The position numbers and the translations under genes were made by a program. The notes beneath the pieces are model-generated. The model was given only the letters and a program-made list of their open reading frames with translations. It ran no database searches and had not been told where the DNA came from. From positions 66,988 to 130,987 of the forward strand of contig CAJMQU010000007.1 in NCBI GenBank assembly GCA_905215555.1: a stretch of 64,000 nucleotides of DNA. The letters run 5' to 3'. Below are positions 44,476-53,501 of this stretch, piece after piece; positions within the stretch are counted from its first letter, which is position 1, and each line of letters opens with the position of its first letter. This DNA comes from an uncultured bacterium (lineage in GTDB: Bacteria > Bacteroidota > Bacteroidia > Bacteroidales > Bacteroidaceae).

Positions 44476-45480
44476 CTATTTCTTTGAAGACAGGAAGACG
44501 CTGTTCCCCACTATCTTATATTCAATAGGTATTACGTTCTTAACTGAGTTCAGCACTTCCTCCACAGTGTTTTTCTTTTTCAGTGCACCGGTATACGTCT
44601 TCATCGAATCCACATCAGGAGCCAGAATAATCTTCACTCCGTACGAACTCTCAAGTGTCCGGGCAATCGTGAATATATCGGCTTTCTCGAACACAAACTG
44701 ATTATTATGCCAGTTTTCAATACTTGTATCCACTTGTTTCACTACCAGGCGACGGGTCATGCCATTCAGTTCAGCCTTCTGCCCCGGAGACAGGACAATC
44801 ATTCCTTCATCATGGTTGCCTTTTACCTCGATCTCTCCCTTTACCAGTGTGGCTACTGCCAGAGGATTGTTCTTGTCACTCTTCAGATTAAAGACGGTTC
44901 CCAGTACTCTGACTTGCATTGCCTCACTCCGTACTATAAAAGGTTTCTCCGTATTTCTCTTCACCTCGAAATAGGCTTCCCCTTCCATATACACATTCCT
45001 TCCCTTCTCAGAGAATTCACGCGGATATTTCAAAGTAGTATGTTTGTTCAGCCAGACTTTAGTGCCATCGGGCAGCATCAGTTCTTTCACCTTGTCCGTA
45101 GCGATGACAGCCACCAGGTCATCCGTCTCACTCTGCGACTGATAAATATAGTAACTCAGACCGGATATAAAAAAGATACCTATAAACATAGCGGCATACC
45201 GCATCCAGGTATTCATTCTCCGCATCTTATACCGCCTTGTCTCTTCCTGTTTCAAGCGTTTAGACAACTGTTTCTCCGCTCTTTCTATTTTCTTCTCATC
45301 CGCAAATTCTTCACTTCTTCCCAGATGATATATTTGTTCTGCCCTGAACAATTCACGCGCGTTCTCGCCTGATTCGTCCAGCCATATATTTACCTTATGG
45401 AGTTCTTCTTCAGAACATTCCCCCATAAGGAATTTTGCCATCAATTCTTCATCTAACTTATTTATTCCTTCCTTCATCAT
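44476..45480 (-). CDS. FecR-family anti-sigma factor
   Basis: A 334-residue protein: cytoplasmic N-terminal part, one span near residue 93-110 ('YAAMFIGIFFISGLSYYIY'), a periplasmic FecR domain ('MLPDGTKVWLNKHTTLKYPR', 'VYMEGEAYFEVKRNTEKPFI') and a C-terminal DUF4974-like domain ('ADIFTIARTLESSYGVKIIL'). It should sequester the ECF sigma factor encoded immediately upstream (31-nt gap) until SusC senses substrate. This pair is tandem, unlike the divergent pair of the first PUL. Confidence 0.92.
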   Translation of the reverse strand: MMKEGINKLDEELMAKFLMGECSEEELHKVNIWLDESGENARELFRAEQIYHLGRSEEFADEKKIERAEKQLSKRLKQEETRRYKMRRMNTWMRYAAMFIGIFFISGLSYYIYQSQSETDDLVAVIATDKVKELMLPDGTKVWLNKHTTLKYPREFSEKGRNVYMEGEAYFEVKRNTEKPFIVRSEAMQVRVLGTVFNLKSDKNNPLAVATLVKGEIEVKGNHDEGMIVLSPGQKAELNGMTRRLVVKQVDTSIENWHNNQFVFEKADIFTIARTLESSYGVKIILAPDVDSMKTYTGALKKKNTVEEVLNSVKNVIPIEYKIVGNSVFLSSKK

Positions 45481-45511
45481 ACTAATAAAACAATCATTCC
45501 GATAAAAACAC

Positions 45512-46072
45512 TTATACCTTACTTAATAAAATCAGGACTAACATGAAGTTCAGATAGCCCAACCTTTCACGCAGAAACTTCAAAGCTTTATACATATGAG
45601 CTTCCACTGTCCGCAACGATATCCCCATCGTTTCTGCAATCTCTTTATTCTTCATATCATGCAGATAACTAAGCTTAAAGACCATCTTGCACTTATCCGG
45701 CAATTCATTAATCGCCTCAGAAAGTTTTCTCCTGAGTTCCCGGTCTTCTATCCGCTTCACCACGTCATTGCTATCCGGCTGATAGAATTCAGTCCTCTTT
45801 TTGTGAATCTCCGTCACGATAGCTTCATAACTATTCTTAATCTCCCGGTGCTTCAGTACATTCAAAGCACGGGTATACACCGCCCGATACAGGAATGCCT
45901 GTATCTGCTCTCCTACCGTCACCGTATCTTTCCGTCGCCACAACTCTACAAATACATCCTGTACTACGTCTTCCGCCTCTTCTTCACCTACGATGCGCGT
46001 AGCGTAGAAAAGCAGATTGGCGTAGTACTTACGGAAAAGGAGTTTATAAGTCTGGTCAAAGTTTTCACTCAT
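45512..46072 (-). CDS. ECF RNA polymerase sigma-70 factor (Bacteroides PUL type)
   Basis: A 186-residue ECF sigma factor. Region 2 reads 'LLFRKYYANLLFYATRIVGE' and 'EAEDVVQDVFVELWRR'; region 4 reads 'INELPDKCKMVFKLSYLHDM' and 'NKEIAETMGISLRTVEAHMY'. It is predicted to activate the susC operon of this PUL. It starts 9 nt after the GH92 gene at 46082 and is followed by its anti-sigma factor. Confidence 0.93.
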   Translation of the reverse strand: MSENFDQTYKLLFRKYYANLLFYATRIVGEEEAEDVVQDVFVELWRRKDTVTVGEQIQAFLYRAVYTRALNVLKHREIKNSYEAIVTEIHKKRTEFYQPDSNDVVKRIEDRELRRKLSEAINELPDKCKMVFKLSYLHDMKNKEIAETMGISLRTVEAHMYKALKFLRERLGYLNFMLVLILLSKV

Positions 46073-46081
46073 AATCTCACG

Positions 46082-48310
46082 TTAATTACAATACCACACC
46101 TTCCCCGGCTTGTCTCCCATCTCAAATTCAAGGACACTGCCGTTCATTATCTGCTCATGTGTGATATAGCTTTTATCATAGGGTTTCCCATCTATTTTCA
46201 CCGACTGGATATAGATATTCTCTTTGCTGACAGCCGGAGCCAGCACTGTAAATGTTTTACCGTTAGCCAGATGCATCTTCATTTCAGGATACATGGGAGT
46301 CCCTATCTCATATCTGCCGCTAATCGGGTCTACCGGATAGAAGCCCATCGCGCCAAACACATACCAGGCAGACATCTGGCCGCAGTCTTCATTTCCACAC
46401 AAACCGTCAGGGGTATTCCTGTAAAGTTCATGCATCACTTCGGCTGCATATTTCTGAGTCTTCCAGGGCTGTCCCACAGCATTGAAGAGATAAATGACAT
46501 GATGGCTCGGTTCGTTTCCATGCGCATATTGCCCGATCATTCCCGTACTGAAAATGGGCAATTCATCATCGGTAGAGGGGTTATAGGTAAACATGCTATC
46601 CAGCTTCTGGGCAAATCTTTCCTTGCCTCCCGCCAACTCTATCAGGCCGTCAATGTCCTGCTGCACCGACCAGAAGTATTGCCAGCCATTGCTTTCGCAA
46701 ATATGCGGAGTATAATCGTCCGGGCTGAACCCTTCTATAAAATGTCCTTTGTTATTACGAGGCTGCATAAAAGTAGTTTGAGGATTATATACATTCCTGT
46801 AGTTCTGAGAACGTTTATAAAATTCAGCCGCCGTCTCTTTCTCACCTAATTTCCCGGCCATACGGGCGATGCAATAATCATCATAAGCATATTCCAGTGT
46901 TTTAGACAGAGACCAGTTTTCCGAATTATAATGGTCTGTCACATCATAAGGCACATAGCCATACTTCTTATACAATCCTATCCCACGATATTCATCAATA
47001 TTGGCGGTAGCCACACAAGCAGCCAACGCTTTCTCAGAATCGAAATCCCCTATTCCTTTTAAATAGGCGTCTACAATAACAGGCACGGCATGATAGCCTA
47101 TCATCATATCCGTCTCACTGCCATAGAAATTCCATACAGGAAGGCGACCGTTCTGTTCATAGAAAGCAATGAAGGACTTCACCATATCGTTGACGCGGGC
47201 AGGTTCTATATAGGTATAAAGAGGATGGGCTGCGCGATAGGTATCCCACAATGAGAATGTACTGTAGTTCGTCCACCCGTCTGCCTGATGCACTTTCTTG
47301 TCAGGACCGTAGTAAGCCCCGTCCACATCGCTATAAACGGTGGGAGCCAGCATAGAATGGTAAAGGGCTGTATAGAATTTGACTTTCTCGTCATGGTTAT
47401 CGCACTTGATTTCCACTTTGGAGAGTTGCTCGTTCCAGTTCTTCCGGGCAGCCGACAGATATTTATCAAAATCATCATCCGGTGCTTCGGCGGCAAGATT
47501 ACGTGCCGTACCTTCCATACTCACGCCGGAGATGGCTGTGGTAACAAGAATCTGTTCGTTGGCTTCCGTATGGAAATCAAAACGGGCAATGGAGGATGTG
47601 CCAATCTGCTTGCCGTCCTTAATAACGGCGGCAGTATCCAGCTGCACGGCCGCAAACGGTTTGGAAAAACGAGTACGGAAATAAATATGCTGATCGCGTG
47701 CCCAGCCGTCAGAGAAACGATATCCCTGGATGGTTACGGAGTCAATAACTTCTATATGTGTATCATTCGTAAAGTCCCAGTTCATGGCTTTACGCAAATT
47801 GAGGAATATGGCGGCATCCGCTTCGGGGAAAGTGTAACGCTGAATACCGCAACGTTCGGTAGCCGTCAGTTCCACATTAATGTCATAGTCTTTCAGCCTG
47901 ACCTGATAGTATCCGGCGCTCGCCGACTCATCGGAATGGGAAAACAGGGAATGTATGCCCAACGGAGCCTCCGCTTCTTTATAAGGTAACGTGACCGGCA
48001 TAAAAGAAATGTCATATAAGTCACCGGCTCCCGTACCCGAAAGATGGGTATGGCTGAAACCGGCAATGGTGCTGTCCGGATAAAAATAGCCGGAGATACG
48101 GTCCCATCCCGGAAGACCGTTATCGGGACTTAGCTGCACCATGCCAAACGGAGCCTGGGCACCGGGATATGTATTTCCGGTGAAGTCAGTACCAATAAAA
48201 GGATTGACATACTCTGCATAGGATTCACCCCCGACATTAGCCTGCCTGGATACACATGCTGAAAGAAAGAAAAGAGCTGCAAATAAACAACAAGATTTCA
48301 ATAATTTCAT
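46082..48310 (-). CDS. GH92 alpha-mannosidase, lipoprotein
   Basis: A 742-residue lipoprotein (FLSAC lipobox). GH92 marks are 'DFTGNTYPGAQAPFGMVQLS', the predicted acid Glu in 'CESNGWQYFWSVQQD', 'GQYAHGNEPSHH' and GNEDCGQMSAW. Together with the GH92s at 28406 and 42139 it would dismantle the mannose arms of N-glycans; the three likely differ in linkage preference. It is first in the operon with sigma and anti-sigma genes, so its expression is tied to regulator level. It corresponds in position to BT3994. Confidence 0.92.
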   Translation of the reverse strand: MKLLKSCCLFAALFFLSACVSRQANVGGESYAEYVNPFIGTDFTGNTYPGAQAPFGMVQLSPDNGLPGWDRISGYFYPDSTIAGFSHTHLSGTGAGDLYDISFMPVTLPYKEAEAPLGIHSLFSHSDESASAGYYQVRLKDYDINVELTATERCGIQRYTFPEADAAIFLNLRKAMNWDFTNDTHIEVIDSVTIQGYRFSDGWARDQHIYFRTRFSKPFAAVQLDTAAVIKDGKQIGTSSIARFDFHTEANEQILVTTAISGVSMEGTARNLAAEAPDDDFDKYLSAARKNWNEQLSKVEIKCDNHDEKVKFYTALYHSMLAPTVYSDVDGAYYGPDKKVHQADGWTNYSTFSLWDTYRAAHPLYTYIEPARVNDMVKSFIAFYEQNGRLPVWNFYGSETDMMIGYHAVPVIVDAYLKGIGDFDSEKALAACVATANIDEYRGIGLYKKYGYVPYDVTDHYNSENWSLSKTLEYAYDDYCIARMAGKLGEKETAAEFYKRSQNYRNVYNPQTTFMQPRNNKGHFIEGFSPDDYTPHICESNGWQYFWSVQQDIDGLIELAGGKERFAQKLDSMFTYNPSTDDELPIFSTGMIGQYAHGNEPSHHVIYLFNAVGQPWKTQKYAAEVMHELYRNTPDGLCGNEDCGQMSAWYVFGAMGFYPVDPISGRYEIGTPMYPEMKMHLANGKTFTVLAPAVSKENIYIQSVKIDGKPYDKSYITHEQIMNGSVLEFEMGDKPGKVWYCN

Positions 48311-48525
48311 AATATCATATAGTTAACGTGCTTATTAAACAACCCAATACAAGAAAACACTTAGTCTTCTTCGATAAAAGAGTGATTCAGATGAACAAAA
48401 ATAATACAAATATCCGACAAAGCCATAACTTTATTGGTGAAAATACATATAAACGGCAAACCTCACCGATTGCTCACGTCCATATCAGGTCCACTCTTTC
48501 TCCACTCCATACGGGGACGGGAATA

Positions 48526-48574
48526 GTGGAGCAGGTGTGGAGCAGATATGGAGCGGGTGTGGAGGGGTGTGGAC
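48526..48574. repeat. 11-bp tandem repeat in divergent intergenic region
   Basis: Four to five units of GTGGAGCAGGT-type sequence, spaced 10-11 nt, about one helical turn. They lie roughly 45-95 nt upstream of the -7 box of the HAD gene, inside the 329-bp region shared with the GH92 operon. They might be a phased protein-binding array. Confidence 0.55.
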
Positions 48575-48616
48575 AACCTTCTTGTGTTTATCGGCTCTCA
48601 TTCTCATTTTTATCCT

Positions 48617-48624
48617 TATCTTTG
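48617..48624 (+). promoter_or_regulatory. -7 box for the HAD/DUF3667 gene
   Basis: TATCTTTG fits TAnnTTTG and ends 15 nt before the ATG at 48640. It places transcription start just before the short start, arguing against the much longer open frame beginning at 48328. Confidence 0.6.
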
Positions 48625-48639
48625 CCAAAAAAAGCGACA

Positions 48640-50694
48640 ATGAGTTACACAACTTATCTCTTTGACTTTGATTACACGCTCGCAGACTCTTCTCGCGGCA
48701 TCGTCACTTGCTTCCGCAACGTGCTCAACCAACACGGTTATAACGACGTGACCGATGAAGCCATCAAACGCACCATCGGAAAGACCTTGGAAGAATCTTT
48801 TTCTATCCTGACCGGCGTGACAGATGCCGACCAACTGGAAAGTTTCAAAAACGAATACAGAAAAGAGGCGGATACACACATGACGATAAATACGGTGCTC
48901 TTCCTTGAAACTAAGTCCGTACTGCTCGCACTGAAAGATGCAGGCGCCTTCATCGGCATCATCTCCACCAAATACCGTTTCCGAATCAAAGAACTGCTTG
49001 ACTTGCATTTTCCCGGTAATTTCTTCAATATCATTGTTGGCGGAGAAGATGTAAAGACCGCCAAGCCCTCGCCCGAAGGCCTGCTATTTGCCATAAAAGA
49101 GTTGCATGCCACCAAAGCGGAAACCCTCTATATAGGTGACAGTACCATAGATGCCGCTACAGCCAAAGCTGCCGGAGTAAGCTTTGCCGGTGTCACACAT
49201 GGAGTGACCACTGCCGAAGAATTAAGTAAATACCCGCACTGGAAGATCATGAATTCGCTGGAAGAATTACTGGAAGGCGATGAACGACCTGCCAATGACA
49301 AACAACCGGCTAATAACCAACATCCCGTCACCGATAAAACAGCATCTCCGCATCCGGTTGCCGATTCATCTTCTGTTACGGTTCCTCCCATGCTTCCCGC
49401 TCCGCGCAGAAAGAAGATGATAAACATCTGGCAGATATCAATCCTGGCAATATTGCTGTGGCTATCCTTTGAAGAAGGCAAAGACAGCAATGTCTTACTG
49501 TTGATTTTCTTACTGGTTTTCTGGTATATCCTTACAGTACGCCGGATTGTTCCCGACCGTGTACTAGATTTCATCTCCCCTTGGTGGACTCCCTGCAAGG
49601 TACGGCTTCGCGCTCTCCATATCAAGATGATAGGCGGAAAACAAATACCGGCGGCCAGCCAAGAAAGTAATACCTGCCTGAATTGCGGAACCGTCTATAA
49701 CGGCAGTTACTGTAACCGTTGCGGACAAAGCCGCAATACCCCCCGCTATCATCTCAGCAACGCTTTCAGAAACATCATGGGAGGTTTTACCAACATCGAT
49801 AATGGCTTCGGGCGCACCCTGCTTGACTTACTCTACCGTCCGGGATATATGATAAAAGACTTCATTGCCGGAAAACGGATACTCTACTTCCGTCCTTTCC
49901 AGACCTTATTCGTACTGGCTGCCCTCTATATCATGACTGTGCAACTGGTGGACCCCGATGCTTTGAAAGAAACAGAGAAAAACTATCCGGAAACCCAACA
50001 GCAAAAAATCATTGCTACGCGTAATCATTTGCAACAACAGATAGAACAAGCAAAGGACCCCACTACAAAAGAAATCCTTGGCCAAACCATAGAAAACATA
50101 GACCAAAGCCTGAAAAAGCTGGAAGCGGAAAATACCACCAAGAAGCCTGATACCGACATCAAGACAGACAATGATGACAGTGAAGACCTCATAGAAGATT
50201 TCGTGAACAGCAGCCTATCAGTGAGCAATAAACTTGAGAAAGTTATTCAGAACACTCCTTTCCTCGAAAAAGTGTGGAATCTATTGCAAAGCTGGGGACA
50301 TGGTAATAAGGCCTTTCGCATCATAGCCACACTACCTCTTTTTGCCTTGGCAACGCTGATGGCTTTCCGCCGCAAGAAGAATAAGATACATTATAATCTG
50401 ACAGAGCATGTATTCATGCAGGCCTATATCGCTTGCCAGATACTCCTGCTCAGCATCATCGTGCTCCCTTTCAATGGCAGTGCTGCGGTTGACGATTTAT
50501 ATGAATTACCGATATTCGTGATCTTTGCGCTCTTCTGCTTAGATTACAAACAATTGTATGGCCACACTTGGTGGAGAAGTTTCTGGACTACACTACTCAT
50601 GTTCTTCTACAGTCTGATATTGGTTGTGCTCTTTGCCGTCATAGCAGTTGGCCTGCTGATTGCGGCAGTCTATATATTAAAATCATTCCTGTAA
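48640..50694 (+). CDS. HAD hydrolase fused to zinc-ribbon DUF3667 membrane domain
   Basis: 684 residues from 48640. Residues 1-215 form a phosphoglycolate-phosphatase-like HAD domain: nucleophile motif DFDYTLAD (Asp9, Asp11), 'IISTKYRF', Lys in 'DVKTAKPSPEG' and 'YIGDSTIDAATAKAAG'. A Pro/Asn-rich linker leads to two membrane spans, a zinc ribbon CLNCG...YCNRCGQ (Cys346, 349, 358, 361) and the DUF3667 block 'FTNIDNGFGRTLLDLLYRPG' with several more spans. The phosphatase and the membrane domain are usually separate proteins. The open frame extends to 48328, but the promoter and domain start favour 48640. Confidence 0.85.
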   Translation: MSYTTYLFDFDYTLADSSRGIVTCFRNVLNQHGYNDVTDEAIKRTIGKTLEESFSILTGVTDADQLESFKNEYRKEADTHMTINTVLFLETKSVLLALKDAGAFIGIISTKYRFRIKELLDLHFPGNFFNIIVGGEDVKTAKPSPEGLLFAIKELHATKAETLYIGDSTIDAATAKAAGVSFAGVTHGVTTAEELSKYPHWKIMNSLEELLEGDERPANDKQPANNQHPVTDKTASPHPVADSSSVTVPPMLPAPRRKKMINIWQISILAILLWLSFEEGKDSNVLLLIFLLVFWYILTVRRIVPDRVLDFISPWWTPCKVRLRALHIKMIGGKQIPAASQESNTCLNCGTVYNGSYCNRCGQSRNTPRYHLSNAFRNIMGGFTNIDNGFGRTLLDLLYRPGYMIKDFIAGKRILYFRPFQTLFVLAALYIMTVQLVDPDALKETEKNYPETQQQKIIATRNHLQQQIEQAKDPTTKEILGQTIENIDQSLKKLEAENTTKKPDTDIKTDNDDSEDLIEDFVNSSLSVSNKLEKVIQNTPFLEKVWNLLQSWGHGNKAFRIIATLPLFALATLMAFRRKKNKIHYNLTEHVFMQAYIACQILLLSIIVLPFNGSAAVDDLYELPIFVIFALFCLDYKQLYGHTWWRSFWTTLLMFFYSLILVVLFAVIAVGLLIAAVYILKSFL

Positions 50695-50782
50695 TATCGG
50701 GCGTCCTAACTCCCCTGGCTTTCTGGGCGGATATGAGTTAAACCGATACTTGAAGTTTATCTTCTATATTTACATCTGACCA

Positions 50783-50892
50783 GACACGTCATCTGAGGTA
50801 CCCTCAGTCGTTATCTCAGGCAGCCTCAGTCGTTATGCGAGGCTATCTCAGTCGTCATATGAGGGTGCCTCGGTCGTCATATTATATGCACG
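50783..50892. repeat. Five 22-bp tandem repeats
   Basis: Units start at 50783, 50805, 50827, 50849 and 50871, each of the form TCAGTCGTyATnTgAGGnnncC. The 22-bp unit is not a multiple of three, and no reading frame spans it. It lies in the 447-bp gap between two convergent genes. Each unit has a small TCAG/CTGA-type dyad. The remainder of the gap (50893-51069) shows no gene. Confidence 0.8.
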
Positions 50893-51069
50893 CCTATTAA
50901 ACTACTGAGATACAAAGCATTGCAACCTTTCATTTCCTTCTTTTTTTCGAGAAATTAAAATCTTCGGACAAAAGCGGGTGGTAATTTATCTTTAAGCTTA
51001 TAATCGACTGTACGAAAGCGGTCTCCACCAACGGACGAAAGACTCTTTTCGGAGCAGTCATGAATATAC

Positions 51070-51137
51070 TTAGACACGGATTGCACTGTTGGCTTGAACA
51101 GGAACAATAATCAAGAAACCGTGGAATCCGTGTCTAA
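51070..51137. terminator. 17-bp inverted repeat downstream of the B12 operon
   Basis: TTAGACACGGATTGCAC (51070-51086) pairs with GTGGAATCCGTGTCTAA (51121-51137) with one mismatch and a 34-nt loop. It begins 4 nt after the stop of the 51142 gene. It lacks a strong T-tract, so it may be a processed 3' hairpin or an interspersed repeat, not a classical terminator. Confidence 0.5.
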
Positions 51138-51141
51138 AATA

Positions 51142-52119
51142 TCAATTCGGATTGGCAACTGCACTTACCATCCATCCGGCAAAAGGATAAGTATTTTGCC
51201 CTGCGGAATTAATAGAAGAATACGTCCAGGCATCCCAACTGTTTTGAGTCAACTGCCGCAGACCGGCCATATACGGGGAATAATCAAATGACTCAGGAAC
51301 ATTCTGACCATCAGCCCCAAGAAAATACGAGCAATAGCCTTCATACCAACCTCCTACCCAATAATCGGCCGGATCGGCTGATACATACCCGTCTCCCGAA
51401 TCATCACCGGTCAACGCAATGACTCCGTCCACAAAATCGGATGCATCATATGTCACGGAGGTCGTCACATGCTTTATCGAGAAGTGTCCATCACCATTGG
51501 CATCATAACCGAAGCCGCGGATAGACTGGCTGTCAGAACTAAATCCCGGTCCTACCAATACAAAAAAGCGAGGATCAGCTTTAGCTATGGCCAGTATCAT
51601 CTGATGTCCGGTAGGCTGGTCGCTCGCTTTCCAACGATATCCCCAACTCAGCAAATGAACATTATCTTTCACCGGACTCTCCCATTCATCGCCACTTATC
51701 CATTGCACAGCTAATGCTGACCGGCATTCACCTTCTCCTGTCCAGAACAGAATATCGTCCATAGACTTCACTGCCGAATAAGCCATATACACATTCACCA
51801 TGACAGAAGCGGAAGCTTCTTCTTTATCGGTATAAACCGTGAATTTTATTTCATAAGTTCCCGCTTTCGCCGGAGCAAAAGTATATTTCAGTCCGGTCGA
51901 TACTTTTTCACCGTCCAACAACCACTCATAACGGGCATTTCCACCATTTTCCACTTTCGCCTCCAAGGCAAGAGTATTTCCAAGCGCAATATCCTGCTTG
52001 TCACCATTCACGACGGATACTGACAACGGCAAAGCATTTTCATCAGAATCATCACTACAAGCTCCCAGTCCTGTTATAAGAACAAGGCATGATAATAAAT
52101 AAACAAGTCTCTTTTTCAT
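51142..52119 (-). CDS. Ig/PKD-like surface lipoprotein of the cobalamin locus
   Basis: A 325-residue lipoprotein (GLGAC lipobox, then acidic residues that favour surface display). An N-terminal Ig/PKD-like domain is at about 30-110 ('GNTLALEAKVENGGNARYEW', 'AGTYEIKFTVYTDKEEASA'). The C-terminal part has a 'LSWGYRWKASDQPTGHQMIL' block of unrecognised fold. It starts 2 nt after the preceding gene's stop and is last in the riboswitch-controlled operon. It is probably a B12-binding or receptor accessory protein (BtuH-like is possible), but this is inferred from position. Confidence 0.7.
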   Translation of the reverse strand: MKKRLVYLLSCLVLITGLGACSDDSDENALPLSVSVVNGDKQDIALGNTLALEAKVENGGNARYEWLLDGEKVSTGLKYTFAPAKAGTYEIKFTVYTDKEEASASVMVNVYMAYSAVKSMDDILFWTGEGECRSALAVQWISGDEWESPVKDNVHLLSWGYRWKASDQPTGHQMILAIAKADPRFFVLVGPGFSSDSQSIRGFGYDANGDGHFSIKHVTTSVTYDASDFVDGVIALTGDDSGDGYVSADPADYWVGGWYEGYCSYFLGADGQNVPESFDYSPYMAGLRQLTQNSWDAWTYSSINSAGQNTYPFAGWMVSAVANPN

Positions 52120-52121
52120 TC

Positions 52122-53477
52122 TTATTTAAAGTTAGATGTGAAGAATGTCCCGGCCGGATATTTCGTGCAATCATTATAAATCGCTTTAAATGCGGGAGTA
52201 TCGCCACTAAAGTCAAAAATGCTAATCTGATTGATATCTACATCTGCATAGCTCTTTATTGTATTAAAATACACTCCTTCCGTCACGGGATCAACAGCAA
52301 CCGTATTATAAATGATGTTAGCATTCTCTACCATATCTTTGGCATCCACCATAAACTTGGTCTCATTCGTACTGAAGATATGGCGGTAGATTTTGGTAGA
52401 AAGGGCACTCATATACAATGTATCCCCTTTAGCCGTTATGCTGGGAGCGGCTGCAAACGAGGCCGACAGCGTTTTTGCGGCATCTGCATTGGTAGCCGCC
52501 AAATCATTCTCTTTTATTATTGAATAATCCTTAGCATTGACCTTGGCTATCTTGCCGGATGACACCGATACCCAGACATTGTTATCCGATGACTTCACTA
52601 CACCTGATATGTTACTGTCAAACTCAATCGTTGCCGACACTTCATTTTTTCCGGCTTCTATCACAAGAAGATTCTTACTTTGAGAAGCAAAGACCTTGCC
52701 TTCAACAACTGCCATCGTATTCTTCCTGGCACTTTTCGTACCCTCTATGAAAACAGTCTCTCCGGTAGAAGGATGAAACAGACTGATACCTGCATTATCA
52801 CGCAGATAAACATTATCATCACTCAACACGGCTACATGCGTAGGACTACTGAGTTTACCTTTCAATTCATCGCCATACGCAGTTTCCAGTTTCAGCGTTT
52901 CCGCATTGACAATCGTCAGGAAACCGCCCTCGTTGCCTCCATTCTGAGAAACAATGTACATTTTGTTGTTAGCAATAAACAAATCCTGCGGAACACTTCC
53001 CAACCATGCCCCGTTATTCTCTTTCTGAAAAGCCTTATTCACGAGTTCCCCCTCAGGACTTATAAATATCAGATATCCACCTTTATCACCTCCCCAGGCA
53101 GAGCCTTCATTCAGGATAAAGGTTCCGTATTTATACTTTCCATATACATCGACAGTTACTTTGGCAGAAGCCTCGCCCTGTTCAGAATTCGAAACAGTCA
53201 GCTGAACGTCATAAGTTCCAAGCCCGGTAGCAGTAAAATCGTAAGTAGAAGCTGTAGAAACCTCCTTCCCGTTCAACTTCCAGACATATTCCACTGCGGA
53301 ACTTCCTTCGACTTCAGCTTTCAAACTAAGCGTACCTCCTTGCACAATCTCCTGCGTCTCGCCACCTTCTATCAAAACCGACAGGAGCGGCAATGGCTCT
53401 TTATCATCATCACTACAAGACACCAGTCCTACTGCGAGGACCAAACACGACAAAAAATAAATAATGTTCTTTTTCAT
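52122..53477 (-). CDS. PKD-like + DUF5074-type beta-propeller lipoprotein
   Basis: A 451-residue lipoprotein (LVSC lipobox followed by DDDKE). An Ig/PKD-like domain is at about 30-110 ('GTYDVQLTVSNSEQGEASAK'). A propeller of YncE/DUF5074 type follows ('FILNEGSAWGGDKGGYLIFI', 'WLGSVPQDLFIANNKMYIVS', 'LSSPTHVAVLSDDNVYLRDN'). Bacteroides BtuG proteins are surface beta-propellers that capture vitamin B12 for BtuB. This protein probably plays a similar or accessory role. It is 24 nt after the TonB receptor gene. Confidence 0.8.
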   Translation of the reverse strand: MKKNIIYFLSCLVLAVGLVSCSDDDKEPLPLLSVLIEGGETQEIVQGGTLSLKAEVEGSSAVEYVWKLNGKEVSTASTYDFTATGLGTYDVQLTVSNSEQGEASAKVTVDVYGKYKYGTFILNEGSAWGGDKGGYLIFISPEGELVNKAFQKENNGAWLGSVPQDLFIANNKMYIVSQNGGNEGGFLTIVNAETLKLETAYGDELKGKLSSPTHVAVLSDDNVYLRDNAGISLFHPSTGETVFIEGTKSARKNTMAVVEGKVFASQSKNLLVIEAGKNEVSATIEFDSNISGVVKSSDNNVWVSVSSGKIAKVNAKDYSIIKENDLAATNADAAKTLSASFAAAPSITAKGDTLYMSALSTKIYRHIFSTNETKFMVDAKDMVENANIIYNTVAVDPVTEGVYFNTIKSYADVDINQISIFDFSGDTPAFKAIYNDCTKYPAGTFFTSNFK

Positions 53478-53501
53478 TGTTACTATATTAAAAATTAGAA
53501 A

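Noticed and set aside
48328..48639. N-terminal extension of the HAD/DUF3667 open frame
   Set aside because: It covers the tandem repeats and the TATCTTTG promoter box, and lacks any domain similarity; the HAD motif starts right after the ATG at 48640.
50783..50892. 22-bp repeats as a CRISPR array
   Set aside because: The units are contiguous with no unique spacers, and no cas genes are nearby.
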